Source: Aeromonas rivipollensis
GTDB lineage: Bacteria > Pseudomonadota > Gammaproteobacteria > Enterobacterales > Aeromonadaceae
Length of the DNA stretch: 64,000 bases
Direction: 5' to 3'
Assembly: GCF_010974825.1 (NCBI RefSeq)
Contig: NZ_JAAILA010000002.1
Location: 62,001 to 126,000 of the forward strand
The notes below the pieces were generated by a model. It had not been told where the DNA came from, did no database searches, and worked only from the letters and a program-made list of their open reading frames with translations. Made by a program: the position numbers and the translations under genes. Shown in pieces: positions 15,462-25,652 of this stretch (positions are counted from its first letter, which is position 1; the number at the start of each line of letters is the position of its first letter).

Positions 15462-16490
15462 TCAGTCTCCTAACTTGGCTTCTGCCAGTGGGCGGCCGAC
15501 CGGCCACCACTGCTCGAGCAGCAAGATACACAGCCAGCCATAGCCGGCCACCACCAGATAGAGGCCACAACGCATGGCCGCCGCCAACCACACATCCTTG
15601 CCGGTGGCGCTGTCCTCTATGGCCGGGCCAAACAGGATGAGCGCCGTGATCCAGGCGTTGCTCCAGAACGACGGCGAGCAGCGGCTCGCCACCAGCCGGA
15701 TCAGACGCCGCGCCAGCCAGAGGGTCATCAGGGCCAGCATCAGTACCAGCATCAAGAGCGAGGGCCAGAGGCTGAGCCCCAGCCAGAGTGCGCAGGCCAG
15801 CAGGGCGCCCATCAGGGTCGAGAGCACCAGCTCCTGGCCCGCCTGTCTGGCGTTGAGGGAGGTACTCTGCTGGGCCAGTGCCACCGTCTTCATCACCGCC
15901 GGAATGTAGAACGCCGGGTTGCCGAGAGCCAGCAGCCACACCGGCAGCACTATGGCGACGGCGCGCAGCGCCAGCCGTTTGGGATGTTCGGGGGGCAATG
16001 GCACGGGCCTGGCCGCCGCTCCCGCCACCGGCAGGGGAGGGAAGAGCGCGTGAGCCATGCGGTTGACCAGGGTGCCTATCAGGATCCCCAACCCCATCAT
16101 CTGGGCGATGGCGATGGCAAGGGACTGCTCGATGAGCCCGGCCACCGGGATCACCGTAATGGCCATGATGAGCAGCATGGCGGCGGCCCCCTTGCCGGCC
16201 ATCGACTGCTGCATCAGCAGGTAGAGCAGCAGGCCGATGAGTAGCACGGCCGCCAGGGCATAGTGGGTCAGCAGGGGGACCAGCAGCACCCCGGCGGCCA
16301 TGATCCCCAGCAGCAGTAGCCCCCCTGCCAGCCCCTTCTTCAGGCCGAGGGCCTCCCCGGGTCGGCACAGCACCACCCAGGCCATGATGACGCCGAGGTG
16401 GGGCATGGGCAGGGCCAATCCGTAACAGATCCCTGCCGCGAGCCCGATGCCCGTGCCAATGCGCAGTACAGCCCTGTCGGCGTTATGCAT
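15462..16490 (-). CDS. DUF2955 (FUSC-like) inner-membrane efflux component
   Basis: A 342-residue protein with two blocks of hydrophobic helices (about 10-155 and 180-330), the layout of FUSC/AaeB-like aromatic-acid exporters and of the DUF2955 family. Conserved-looking segments are RIGTGIGLAAGICYGL near the start and LALGNPAFYIPAVMKT in the middle. ATG 16490 is preferred: GAGG lies a few bases before it, while a TTG start at 16502 would overlap the upstream stop. Together with the HlyD-type adaptor and outer-membrane channel upstream it would form a tripartite exporter. Confidence 0.82.
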   Translation of the reverse strand: MHNADRAVLRIGTGIGLAAGICYGLALPMPHLGVIMAWVVLCRPGEALGLKKGLAGGLLLLGIMAAGVLLVPLLTHYALAAVLLIGLLLYLLMQQSMAGKGAAAMLLIMAITVIPVAGLIEQSLAIAIAQMMGLGILIGTLVNRMAHALFPPLPVAGAAARPVPLPPEHPKRLALRAVAIVLPVWLLALGNPAFYIPAVMKTVALAQQSTSLNARQAGQELVLSTLMGALLACALWLGLSLWPSLLMLVLMLALMTLWLARRLIRLVASRCSPSFWSNAWITALILFGPAIEDSATGKDVWLAAAMRCGLYLVVAGYGWLCILLLEQWWPVGRPLAEAKLGD

Positions 16491-16498
16491 ATGGCGCC

Positions 16499-17593
16499 TC
16501 AATAGAGGAAGGAGAAGAGGCTCATCAGCCGGATATAGAGCGCCCCCAGGAAGTGCATCACCCCGCTCTCGCCGGTGTAGACCAGCACATCGGCCTGGCC
16601 GCCGACCCGCAGCGCCTCGACCGGCGGAAAGTCATCACTCTGGAAGGCAATTTTGACCGGGAAACGCTGCGCCTGACGCAGCCAGTCGCGGTTGTTGTCC
16701 ACCGTGGGCAGGGCACCGGCGGGCTGGCTCTTGCCATCGCCTACCCCGTAGCCGACGCTGCGGATCTCCCCCTTGAACAGCTGTCCAGGCAAGCTGTCGA
16801 GCAATATGGTGACCTTGTCCCCTGGCCGGACGTTGCCCAGGTTGTTCTCCGTCAGATCCGCCGACACCCAGACGTCGTGGATGGCGATCAGTGTCATGGC
16901 CGGTGCGCCGGCCCCGATGAACTGGCCGGCATCCGTGCTGAGATCCGTGATGAGGCCGCGACCCGGTGCCACCACTCGGGTGTTCTGGCGATCCAGCTGC
17001 GCCTTGTGGACCGCCGAGCGGGCGCTGAGCAGCTGGGAGTTGTCATCGCCGCTCGCCCCGGCGGCCTCGATGGCGCGGCGGACGTCGGCTTCCGCTGCCG
17101 CCACCTGGCTCCTGGCCGTCTCGCGGGTGGCCTGGGCCACCTCGAGGCGACGCACCGAGATGGCGCCCGGATCCTCGCGATAGAGCCGCTCCTGGCGCTC
17201 CGCATCCTTGGCCGCGTTGTCATAGGCGGCGCGCATGGCCATCAGGGAGGCCTCGGCCGCCTTGACCCCTTCGGTGTTCGCCTTGACGCCGCTCAAGACC
17301 GTCTGGTAGTCGGAGTTGGCCTTGGCCAGGGCGATGTCATAGGGCTCGGGGTCTATCTCGAACAGAGGGGAGCCTGCGTCCACGTCCTGATTGTCGTGGA
17401 CATAGACCCGCTTGATCTGGCCGGACACCTCGGCGGCGACGGGGACCACGAAGGCCTGCACCCGGGCCTGGGAGCTGTATGGGGTCAGCCTGTCCGCCAG
17501 CAGATACCAGATGAGCAGGAGGAGGATTGCAGCCAGCAGCCCTAGGGTGGCGCGGCGGCTGGCCTGGCCGGGAGATGCAGTGCTGTCAGTCAT
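16499..17593 (-). CDS. HlyD/EmrA-type membrane fusion (adaptor) protein
   Basis: A 364-residue periplasmic adaptor anchored by one N-terminal helix at about residues 15-33. The lipoyl halves (AEVSGQIKRVYVHDNQDVDAG near 52-72, and the later RVVAPGRGLITDLS near 210) flank an alpha-helical hairpin of about residues 85-200 rich in Ala, Arg and Glu. Beta-barrel text follows (VSADLTENNLGNVRPGDKV). It overlaps the outer-membrane gene upstream by 8 bases, indicating coupling. Adaptors of this class join an inner-membrane transporter, here DUF2955, to a TolC-like duct. Confidence 0.92.
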   Translation of the reverse strand: MTDSTASPGQASRRATLGLLAAILLLLIWYLLADRLTPYSSQARVQAFVVPVAAEVSGQIKRVYVHDNQDVDAGSPLFEIDPEPYDIALAKANSDYQTVLSGVKANTEGVKAAEASLMAMRAAYDNAAKDAERQERLYREDPGAISVRRLEVAQATRETARSQVAAAEADVRRAIEAAGASGDDNSQLLSARSAVHKAQLDRQNTRVVAPGRGLITDLSTDAGQFIGAGAPAMTLIAIHDVWVSADLTENNLGNVRPGDKVTILLDSLPGQLFKGEIRSVGYGVGDGKSQPAGALPTVDNNRDWLRQAQRFPVKIAFQSDDFPPVEALRVGGQADVLVYTGESGVMHFLGALYIRLMSLFSFLY

Positions 17594-19103
17594 GGGAGCT
17601 TGCCTTCTGTGTCATGGGGGAGTGGGTTGCGTCGAGCAGGGGAGCCCAGTCGGCGCGCGTACGCAGCTGGGCCTCCACCTCGGGGGTCACCAGGGGGCGT
17701 TCACGCCCCTGTTCCCAACCGCCACCCAGTGCCTTGTAGAGCGTGATGAGATCGCGCATCCGGGCGCCACGGCTGTTGACCAGGCGCTCCTGCTGGTTGA
17801 ACAGGGCGCGCTGGGAGTCGAGCACCCGCTGGAAGTCCGCCATCCCCTCGCGATACTGGGTGTTGGCTATCTCGAGGGAGCGACGGGCGGCCTCGCCGGT
17901 CTGGGTCAGCAGGGCGATCTCGTCCTGGCCGTTGGCGTAGGCCACGGCCGCGTCATCCACCTCGCGGGCCGCTTTGAACACGCTGTCACGATAGCGCTCG
18001 TGCAGTTGCTGGAAGCGGGCGTCCTGCACCAGGATCTGGTTGCCGAGCCGTCCCTGATCGAGCAGGTTCCAGCTGAGCGAAGGGCCGACGGCCCAGGAGA
18101 AGGTGCCGCTCTCCCCATTGGTGGCGTTGACGCCCAGGGTGCCAAGCAGGGTGATGGAGGGGTAGAGCTCGCTCTCGGCCACCCCTATCAGGGCCGACTG
18201 GGCGGCCAGTTGCCGCTCCGCGACCCGCACATCGGGGCGTCGGCGCAGCAGATCGGCCGGCATCTCGGTGACCAGAGCCAGCTCGCCCTGAGGGATCTTG
18301 CCGGTGTTGGTGCCCATCTCGGGCAGGGGGCCAGGGGGTCTGGCAATCAGGGTCGAGAGGGCATTCTGGCTCTGGCGCAGGCTGGTCTCGAGTTGCGGAA
18401 TACCGGACAGGGTGCCCAGGTACTGGGTCTTGGCCTGCTGCACGTCCAGCTCGGCGCTGTTGCCGCTCTTGAACAGCCGTTCGGTGATCTCCAGGCTGCG
18501 CTGCTGGAGGCGGGCATTCTCCCGGGCTATGTAGAGGCGAGCCTCCACGGTGCGGATGCTCACATAGAGCTGGGCCACCTGGGCGGCCATCAGCACCTGG
18601 ATGTCATCATACTGGGCCAGGGTGGCGAAGTAGTTGGCATCCGCCGCTTCGATGCCGCGTTCGAACTTGCCCCAGAAGTCGAGCTCCCAGCCGAGGTTGA
18701 ACCCGGCGCCATAGCTGCTGCCGGCGCTGCTGTGGCCGTTGCGGGTCTGTCCGGCTTGCAGGAACTCGCCCGTGCCCACAGTGGCCTGGGGGCCGAGCAG
18801 GCTCTCGGCGATGCCGAGCTGGGCCTGGGCCTCGAGGATCCGCAAACCAGCTATCCTGACGTCCGGATTCTTTCGCAGCGCTTCCTCGACCAGGGCACTC
18901 AGCACGGGATCGTTGAGCCGGTTCCACCATTGGCGATAGTCGGCGGTTGCGCTCGCCTGCTGACCCTCGCTGGCGCTGTGCCAGCTGGCCATCTCCTCGA
19001 CTCTGGGAGCCTGATAGTCGGGGCCTAACACTGTGCAGGCACTCAATAACAGGCACGCGCCCCCCGTGAACAGGGGGCGCATGGTGTGACGTTGGACGGC
19101 CAT
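17586..19103 (-). CDS. Outer-membrane efflux lipoprotein (NodT/OprM family)
   Basis: A 505-residue outer-membrane duct protein. Its signal ends in the lipobox LLLSAC, so it is a lipoprotein, and CTVLGPDYQAPRV is the typical NodT/OprM opening. Two homologous OEP repeats follow, with long helices at about residues 65-250 and 265-450; the ELDFWGKFERG and LSWNLLDQGRLGNQI segments mark the beta strands of the barrel. ATG 19103 comes 4 bases after the previous stop; ATG 19082 is an alternative. It would complete the tripartite pump encoded by the downstream genes. Confidence 0.9.
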   Translation of the reverse strand: MAVQRHTMRPLFTGGACLLLSACTVLGPDYQAPRVEEMASWHSASEGQQASATADYRQWWNRLNDPVLSALVEEALRKNPDVRIAGLRILEAQAQLGIAESLLGPQATVGTGEFLQAGQTRNGHSSAGSSYGAGFNLGWELDFWGKFERGIEAADANYFATLAQYDDIQVLMAAQVAQLYVSIRTVEARLYIARENARLQQRSLEITERLFKSGNSAELDVQQAKTQYLGTLSGIPQLETSLRQSQNALSTLIARPPGPLPEMGTNTGKIPQGELALVTEMPADLLRRRPDVRVAERQLAAQSALIGVAESELYPSITLLGTLGVNATNGESGTFSWAVGPSLSWNLLDQGRLGNQILVQDARFQQLHERYRDSVFKAAREVDDAAVAYANGQDEIALLTQTGEAARRSLEIANTQYREGMADFQRVLDSQRALFNQQERLVNSRGARMRDLITLYKALGGGWEQGRERPLVTPEVEAQLRTRADWAPLLDATHSPMTQKASSHD

Positions 19104-19107
19104 GGAG

Positions 19108-20202
19108 TTATTTATCCGCAGAAGCCAGACCTTCGTTGACCCAGGCCATGAAGATGCGATAGCCGATGGAGAGCAGGGTGGCGCCGATGAACATGCCGAG
19201 GATGCCACTGGCCGCCATGCCGCCAAGGGCGCCCAGCAGTACCACCGGCATGGGGGCATCGACACCGCGGCCCAGCAGCAGCGGTTTGAGGACGTTGTCG
19301 GCCATGCCTGCGACGATCAGCAGGACGCTGTAGATGATGTTCACCGCAGTGCCGTGATCACCCGTGCTCCACATGTAGGCGATGGCGGGAGCCGTCACCA
19401 GGATCACGGGCACCTGGGCGATGCCGAGGATCAGCGCCAGGACGAAGAAGATGCCGACGGCCGGGATCCCTGCCAGCATCATGACGATGCCCGCCAGCAG
19501 CGCCTGGATGAAGGCGACCCCGATGACCCCTTGAGCGACGGCACGTATGGTGCTGGTGCACAGCTTGGTCAGCGCCAGCCCCTTGCGTTCATCCGTGATG
19601 CGCATGGCGATGCGATCGGCGCTCGCAGCACCCGGTGCGCCCCAGGCCATCATGATGCCGGCCACGATGAAGGAGAAGACGAAGCCGAGCAAGCCACCCC
19701 CCATGCTGGCCAGGATGCCGACGACCTTCTTGGCCAGATCCCCGAGCTGCGGTTTGTAGCTGACGATGAGGCTGGGCAGATCCACCGAGGCCTTCAGCCA
19801 GACGGCATGGAGCTTGGCGCCCACCAGGGGGATGTCGGCGATGTCGGCGGAGGGCGCCGGGATCACCAGGGTGTTGTTGTTCACCTTGTCGACCAGGGAG
19901 CTGACGCTGTCACCCAGGGAGCTGACCATGACGACGGTAGGGGCCACGATGAGCAGCACCCCCAGCAAGACCAGCAGGGTAGAGGCCTTGCCCTGTTTCC
20001 CGCCAAGGCGCGCGGCAAAGCGCTGGTGGAGGGGATAGAGGGTGACGGCCAGGATCAGGGCCCACAACATCATGTTCATGAAGGGGGAGAACACGGTGAA
20101 GCAGAAAGAGCCCAGTGCCAGGATAAGGCCAAACTTGATGAACATATCCAGGAATCTGGCAACCAACCTTTTTTCGACTATGGACAGATCATTATTTTCC
20201 AT
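19108..20202 (-). CDS. AI-2E family transporter (YdiK/PerM type permease)
   Basis: A 364-residue inner-membrane protein of the AI-2E exporter (PerM/YdiK) family, with about eight helices. The C-terminal half carries FIQALLAGIVMMLAGIPAVGIF, GIAQVPVILVTAPAIAY and LLGALGGMAASGILGMFIGATLL, the conserved family blocks. The Met at 20202 (MENNDLS) is chosen as the start; upstream in-frame codons are Pro- and His-rich and unlike the family. As the first gene of the efflux operon it may be a second exporter or an accessory; family members carry diverse substrates including sodium and AI-2, so the cargo is unknown. Confidence 0.85.
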   Translation of the reverse strand: MENNDLSIVEKRLVARFLDMFIKFGLILALGSFCFTVFSPFMNMMLWALILAVTLYPLHQRFAARLGGKQGKASTLLVLLGVLLIVAPTVVMVSSLGDSVSSLVDKVNNNTLVIPAPSADIADIPLVGAKLHAVWLKASVDLPSLIVSYKPQLGDLAKKVVGILASMGGGLLGFVFSFIVAGIMMAWGAPGAASADRIAMRITDERKGLALTKLCTSTIRAVAQGVIGVAFIQALLAGIVMMLAGIPAVGIFFVLALILGIAQVPVILVTAPAIAYMWSTGDHGTAVNIIYSVLLIVAGMADNVLKPLLLGRGVDAPMPVVLLGALGGMAASGILGMFIGATLLSIGYRIFMAWVNEGLASADK

Positions 20203-20707
20203 TCTGGTATGACTCCGACGGGGGATGAGCACACAACCATGCTGGCCCAACACAGGTGTCGGGCCAGCAGGCATAGGGTGTGTAGTGATAAAGAACACTG
20301 AGTTCAGCGTGTGGGGGGCACTCTGACCTTGCCTGCATTTAATTTATGGCACAGGAACTCAATGTTTAAAAAATATTTAACTGCTTGATATTAGGCTGAT
20401 TGCTTCTACAACTTCAGCGGTGCCAGAGAATAAAGAGTATTCCTATACCACACAAGGGAACTGTTGCCCCCAGTCTAGCTTGGGTTCAGAAAACGGGGAG
20501 GAGTTTACCTGTATAAAATAACTGCCTAAAAAAGAGTTTCGAATGGGAAATATTATTTACTGGCTCATTAATAGCTATTTCTGCTGCCAGTCACGGAATG
20601 CCGTGGATGATGTGTCCGCCGCACTGAGCTTTGTGTTAATGGGGGCGACGTTTTATCCTATTGGCTCCTGCGCTGCGCTGGCAGCGACTCAACCCGGGAT
20701 CAAACCT
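20203..20707. other. 505-bp divergent intergenic region
   Basis: This lies between the efflux operon (minus) and the alpha-2-macroglobulin gene (plus). It is AT-rich in the middle, as expected of promoters. An in-frame extension of the macroglobulin gene back to 20543 has no coding character before the lipoprotein signal. No repeat, RNA or clear operator was found. Confidence 0.6.
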
Positions 20708-23700
20708 ATGCGTCTCCTCAAGCCCTCTCCTGTGTCTCGCGTCCCTCGCTTACTGGCCTCGTTATTGGCGGGGGTGGGGGCTCTGCTGCTGGCAGGCTGC
20801 GGCCCGGACACCCCGGCGCCCGCATCCCCCCCAACCGAGGTGCAGCAGGAGGCCGGGGCACCGACCTCAGTGGTGCAGGCCAATGCCCGCCAGTACAGGG
20901 ACGCCCCGGCGCTGGCACTGGTCTTCTCCGGCCCCCTGACGCCCCAGGCGAACTGGCAGAGTTGGCTCATTGTCAGTGAAGGGGGCAAGCAGGTGCAGGG
21001 GGAGTGGATCCTGGCCGAAGATGGCCGCACCCTCTATTTCCCGAACGTCCAGCCCGACAAGAGCTATGAGGTGAGTCTCAAGGCGGGGCTGGGCCCATCT
21101 CCCCAGCGCTGGACCCTCAAGACCCGACCGCTGGAGGCGGGGGCCTCCTTTACCGCCAGCGGCATGGTATTGCCCCTGCGCGAGGAGCTGCGCCTGCCCA
21201 TCAGCGCGGTCAACGTGGACGAGGTCAACATCGACTTCTTCCGGATCGATGCCGAGTATCTGCCGCGCTTCCTGGCCGAGTATCGCCCCGGCGCCGGCAT
21301 GGGCAACTGGGATCTGGAGCAGGTCACCCAGCGTGCCAAGCGGGTGTTCAGCGGCCGTTATGCCCTGGCGCTCGATGCCAACCGACGCGAGACCCGCCTT
21401 ATCAATGTGAAGGAGCCGCAACTGGCCGAGGCCGGGGTCTATTTTGCGGTGATGTCCCCTCTTGGCAACTACGACTGGCGCAAGGAGACCACCTATTTCG
21501 CGGTGAGCGACATGGGGCTCAGTGCCCGCCGCTACCGGGATCGACTGGAGGTGTTCGTCAGCTCCCTGGCAACCGCCGACCCCCTCAAGGAGGTGCAACT
21601 CTCCCTGCTCGACGAGAAGGGCAACCGGCTGCAGGTGCAGCAGACAGATCCGCGCGGTCACCGGCGTTTCGAGCAGGTGCAGGGGGCCCGCCTGCTGCTG
21701 GCCGAGCAGGGCAAGCATCTGGCGGTGCTGCGCCTCGATGGCGCGGCGCTTGATCTCTCCACCTTCGATCTGGGCACCCAGCCCTGGCAGGCCCAGCAGC
21801 TCTATCTGTTCAGTGGGCGGGATCTCTACCGCCCCGGCGAGCGCCTCGACAGCGAGATCCTGCTCAAGGGGCAGGATGGCCAGCTGCTGCCCGGCATGGC
21901 GGTGGAGCTGGAGGTGAAACAGCCGGACGGTCAGCTGCTGGAGCAGAAACGGCTGCTGCCTGACCCCCTGGGCGCCGCCCACTACGGCCTGCGCCTGCCG
22001 CAGGATGCGCCCCTGGGGCGCTGGACCATCACCCTCAAGACATCGGCAGGCAGCCGCTTCGAGTGGCCCTTCCTGGTGGAGGAGTTCCTGCCCGAGCGGC
22101 TGAAACTGCAGCTCGGCAAGGGGCCGGATGGGGAATTGCAGAGCCCGGAAGCGGCCCTCACCCTGCCGCTGCAGGGGGACTACCTCTATGGTGCCCCGGC
22201 GAGCAGTACCAAGGCGAAGGCGGAGGTGAAGATAAGCCGCGCCACCATGCCCTTCACTCAGTGGCAGGAGTTTACCTTAGGGGATGTGCTGCTCGCCGAG
22301 CAGGCCAAAGAGCCGGAGCCCCTCAATATCACCTTGAACGAACAGGGGCAGGGGACTTTTTCGCTGGCGGATGAGCTGGATGGCGTGCGCGGCCTCGGAC
22401 CGCTGGAGGTGGCCTACCGGGTGTCGCTCTCCGAGCCCGGTGGCCGCGCCGTCAATCGCAGCCGCACTCAGTACGGCTGGCCCGCCGGCAGCCAGTGGCC
22501 CGCCCTCAGGGCCGATTTCGTGGCAGAGCGGGTAGAGGGGGGCAAACCGCTGCCCTTCCAGATCCTCAACCTCGACGACCAGGGCCAGCCGGTGGCGGGC
22601 GAGGTGAAGGTGCGCCTGGTCAACGAGTACCGCGACTACTACTGGCACTACGCCGACGGCGAGGGGTGGAAGTACGAGTTCAACAGCCAGCCCTATCTGG
22701 AGCAGGAGCAGACACTGCAGCTGGACGGCAAGGGGCCGACCGCCCTCAGCCTGCCGCTTGCGGCCGGCTGGTATCGCCTCGAGGTGGAGAACAGCCAGGG
22801 CCATCAATCCAGCCTGCGGTTCGAGATCGGCAGCTACGCCTGGGGCGGCGGTGGCGAGCAGGCGCGGCCCGACAAGATTGCCATCACCCTCGACAAGCGC
22901 GCCTATCAGGCTGGCGACAAGGCCAAGGTTACCCTGGTGGCACCGCGTGCGGGCAAGGGGCTGCTGCTGGTGGAAGATGGCGACGGCCTGCGCTGGTGGC
23001 AGCGCATCGAACTGAACGCCGAAGGTGCTGGGCAAGGGGAAGGGCGTGGCGAGTTCGAGATCCCCATCAGCCCCGAGTGGCAACGTCATGATCTCCATAT
23101 CTCGGCCCAGATCGCCGTCCCTGACAGCGAGTCGAGACCGGCGAGCAGCAAGGGCATTCAAAGCCTGCGCTCGGTCGGCCTGGTGCCGCTGACGCTGGAC
23201 AGAGAGGCTCGCCGCCTGCCGCTCACCCTGAGCGCGCCGGATAAAGCCGTGCCGCTCACCCGGTTCGAAGTGACCGCTACCTCCACCCCCAACAGTCAGG
23301 GGCGGGTGGTGCTGGCGGCGGTGGACAGGGGCGTGCTCAACATCAGCGACTACAAGCCACTCGACCCGTTCGAGATCTTCTTCGGTCGCAAGCGCTTCGC
23401 ACAAGACTTGTTCGACAACTACGGTCAGGTGATCCCGCCCCAGGACGGCAAGCTGGCTCGTCTCAACTACGGCGGTGATGCCCCGGCCCTGAAGAAGGGG
23501 GGCGCACTGGAGAGCCGGGTCGAGGTCGCTGCGCTCTGGAGCGGCGAGGTGAGTTTCGACGAACACGGCAAGGCGGTGATCCCGCTCGATCTGCCCAACT
23601 TCAACGGCGAGCTGGCGCTGATGGCGTTGGCCTGGAACGAACAGCAGGTTGGAGAGGCCGAGCGCGCCGTCAAGGTAGTGGCGCCCCTGGTGGCCGAAAT

Positions 23701-25561
23701 TGGTTGGCCGCGTTTTGGTGCTCGCGGGGATCAGACCCGGGTCCTGGTGCAACTGCGCAACATGAGCGGCGAGGATCAGAATCTTTCGCTTGAATGGACC
23801 CTGAGCGGCGGCTTGCAGGCGGGGAGCGAGCTGCCCAGCACGCTTTCCCTTAAAAACGGCGAGGAGCAGTGGCTGACCCTGCCACTCACAGTGACAGGCG
23901 CCAGCGGCGTGGCAAGCCTGCAACTGGCGGCGAGCGGCAAGGGCTTTGCCATCAGCCGCGACTGGTCGCTGCCGCTGCGCTCCCCCTGGCCTGCCGAGAC
24001 GCGCCAGCGCTACCAGATGCTGGCCCCGGGTCAGCAGATGAGCTTTGCAGCGGGCGAGCTGGCCGGGCTGGATAGCACCAACCTGCAGGGGCTGCTCAGC
24101 CTCTCAGGCACGCCGCCCTGGGATCCGGCCGCCCAGTGGCAGGCGCTGGCCGACTACCCCTATGCCTGCCTGGAGCAGACCCTGTCACGCGCCTGGTCTT
24201 ACTTGCTGACCACGGCGGATGAGCGTGCCGCCTGGTCACAACCCACAGAGGGCCGCAAGCCGGTGAGCGAGGCGGATCTGCAGCGCGCCCTGCTGCAACG
24301 CTTGCAGCGGCTGCAACTGCCGAGCGGCGGTTTCGGTTTGTGGGATGGACGCTCCGACGAGGAGCAGTGGCTCACCGCCTATGCCGCCGACTATCTGCTG
24401 GCCCGCAAGGAGGCGGGGGATGCCGTGCCGGAAGCCATGCTGAGTCAGGCCCTGAACAGGTTGCAGAGTTATCTGACCGACAGCCAGTACGGGGAGCGCT
24501 GGAGCAGTGCCCCCGAACACAGCCGGCTGGCCTATCAGGCCTACAGTGCCTATGTGCTGGCGCGGGTGGGCAAGGCGCCGCTCTCCACCTTGCGTCTCAT
24601 CTGGGAGCAACAGGCGGATCACGCCCGCTCCGGTTTGCCGCTGCTCCACCTCTCGCTGGCGCTCTCGGCCATGGGGGATGAGCAGAATGCCGCCAAGGCC
24701 CTTGCCCGGGCGCAGGCGACCGAGCGCGGTGACGACTATCTCGGGGATTACGGCTCTCCCCTGCGCGACCAGGCCCTCGAGCTATCCCTGCTTCGTCAGC
24801 ACAAGCTGGCCGGGGAGCACTGGCCAGCGCTGAGCGCCAAGGTGGCCGATACCCTGGCCCATCGCCAGTGGCTCAGCACCCAGGAGCGCCTCGCCCTGCT
24901 GCGGCTGGCGCAAGTTGATCCCGCCGCCGACTGGCAGGCCAGGTTGGTATCTACCGATGGCGAGCGCCCCTTTGCCGGCGAGGCCAGTGTGCAGCTCGGC
25001 GCCACGGAGGTGCTGACAGCCAGCGCCGTTACCAACGAGGGCAAGGGCTCGCTCTATGTGCAGCGAACACTGATTGGCTACCCCGAACAGGCGCCCGCGC
25101 GTGTCAGCCAGGGCATGAGCGTCACCCGCAGCTGGTTCAATGGCGACGGCAAGCAGCTTGATCCGGCCAAGGTACGGGTCGGCGATCTGGTGGTGGTGCG
25201 ACTCAATGTGAGCAGCGAATCGGCGGTGCCCGATGCCTTGCTGGTGGAGATGCTGCCGGCCGGTTTCGAGCTGGAGAATCCGGCCCTTGGCAACAGCATC
25301 AAGCTCGAGGAGCTCAGCATTGAGGGGAAACCTGCGTGGCAGAGCGAGTGGAACGACTATCTCAAGCATCAGGAGTTTCGTGACGATCGCTACACGGCGG
25401 CGCTGGATCTGAGTGCGGGGGGCAACCAGCAGCTGGTCTATCTGATGCGGGCGGTGACGCCGGGTCGTTATCAGGTGCCGCCGACCCAGGTGGAGGACAT
25501 GTACCGGCCTGAGCTGCGGGCCCTGGGGGAGGATATTCATGAGGTGAGCATCTCTGAGTAA
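20708..25561 (+). CDS. yfhM: Bacterial alpha-2-macroglobulin lipoprotein (YfhM type)
   Basis: A 1617-residue periplasmic lipoprotein that traps proteases after they cleave its bait region. The start at 20708 gives a clean lipoprotein signal with lipobox LLLAGC; in-frame sequence upstream is not signal-like. The intact thioester motif CLEQ (Cys1154, in YPYACLEQTLSRAW) marks it as a covalent-trapping type. Macroglobulin domains fill the N-terminal part, with an MG1/MG2-like Ig-fold series, and a terpenoid-cyclase-like helical domain surrounds the thioester (about 1130-1420). It is followed 91 bp later by pbpC. The pair is conserved in E. coli and is thought to guard the periplasm when peptidoglycan is breached. 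Confidence 0.93.
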   Translation: MRLLKPSPVSRVPRLLASLLAGVGALLLAGCGPDTPAPASPPTEVQQEAGAPTSVVQANARQYRDAPALALVFSGPLTPQANWQSWLIVSEGGKQVQGEWILAEDGRTLYFPNVQPDKSYEVSLKAGLGPSPQRWTLKTRPLEAGASFTASGMVLPLREELRLPISAVNVDEVNIDFFRIDAEYLPRFLAEYRPGAGMGNWDLEQVTQRAKRVFSGRYALALDANRRETRLINVKEPQLAEAGVYFAVMSPLGNYDWRKETTYFAVSDMGLSARRYRDRLEVFVSSLATADPLKEVQLSLLDEKGNRLQVQQTDPRGHRRFEQVQGARLLLAEQGKHLAVLRLDGAALDLSTFDLGTQPWQAQQLYLFSGRDLYRPGERLDSEILLKGQDGQLLPGMAVELEVKQPDGQLLEQKRLLPDPLGAAHYGLRLPQDAPLGRWTITLKTSAGSRFEWPFLVEEFLPERLKLQLGKGPDGELQSPEAALTLPLQGDYLYGAPASSTKAKAEVKISRATMPFTQWQEFTLGDVLLAEQAKEPEPLNITLNEQGQGTFSLADELDGVRGLGPLEVAYRVSLSEPGGRAVNRSRTQYGWPAGSQWPALRADFVAERVEGGKPLPFQILNLDDQGQPVAGEVKVRLVNEYRDYYWHYADGEGWKYEFNSQPYLEQEQTLQLDGKGPTALSLPLAAGWYRLEVENSQGHQSSLRFEIGSYAWGGGGEQARPDKIAITLDKRAYQAGDKAKVTLVAPRAGKGLLLVEDGDGLRWWQRIELNAEGAGQGEGRGEFEIPISPEWQRHDLHISAQIAVPDSESRPASSKGIQSLRSVGLVPLTLDREARRLPLTLSAPDKAVPLTRFEVTATSTPNSQGRVVLAAVDRGVLNISDYKPLDPFEIFFGRKRFAQDLFDNYGQVIPPQDGKLARLNYGGDAPALKKGGALESRVEVAALWSGEVSFDEHGKAVIPLDLPNFNGELALMALAWNEQQVGEAERAVKVVAPLVAEIGWPRFGARGDQTRVLVQLRNMSGEDQNLSLEWTLSGGLQAGSELPSTLSLKNGEEQWLTLPLTVTGASGVASLQLAASGKGFAISRDWSLPLRSPWPAETRQRYQMLAPGQQMSFAAGELAGLDSTNLQGLLSLSGTPPWDPAAQWQALADYPYACLEQTLSRAWSYLLTTADERAAWSQPTEGRKPVSEADLQRALLQRLQRLQLPSGGFGLWDGRSDEEQWLTAYAADYLLARKEAGDAVPEAMLSQALNRLQSYLTDSQYGERWSSAPEHSRLAYQAYSAYVLARVGKAPLSTLRLIWEQQADHARSGLPLLHLSLALSAMGDEQNAAKALARAQATERGDDYLGDYGSPLRDQALELSLLRQHKLAGEHWPALSAKVADTLAHRQWLSTQERLALLRLAQVDPAADWQARLVSTDGERPFAGEASVQLGATEVLTASAVTNEGKGSLYVQRTLIGYPEQAPARVSQGMSVTRSWFNGDGKQLDPAKVRVGDLVVVRLNVSSESAVPDALLVEMLPAGFELENPALGNSIKLEELSIEGKPAWQSEWNDYLKHQEFRDDRYTAALDLSAGGNQQLVYLMRAVTPGRYQVPPTQVEDMYRPELRALGEDIHEVSISE

Positions 25562-25652
25562 TCTTCCCTCCCTCGAGCGGGTTCGCCCGCTCACCCTCTG
25601 GCGGCGCGGCTGGCTGCGACTTTGTCACGATGGCCGTGTCTGCCTCGTCTGG

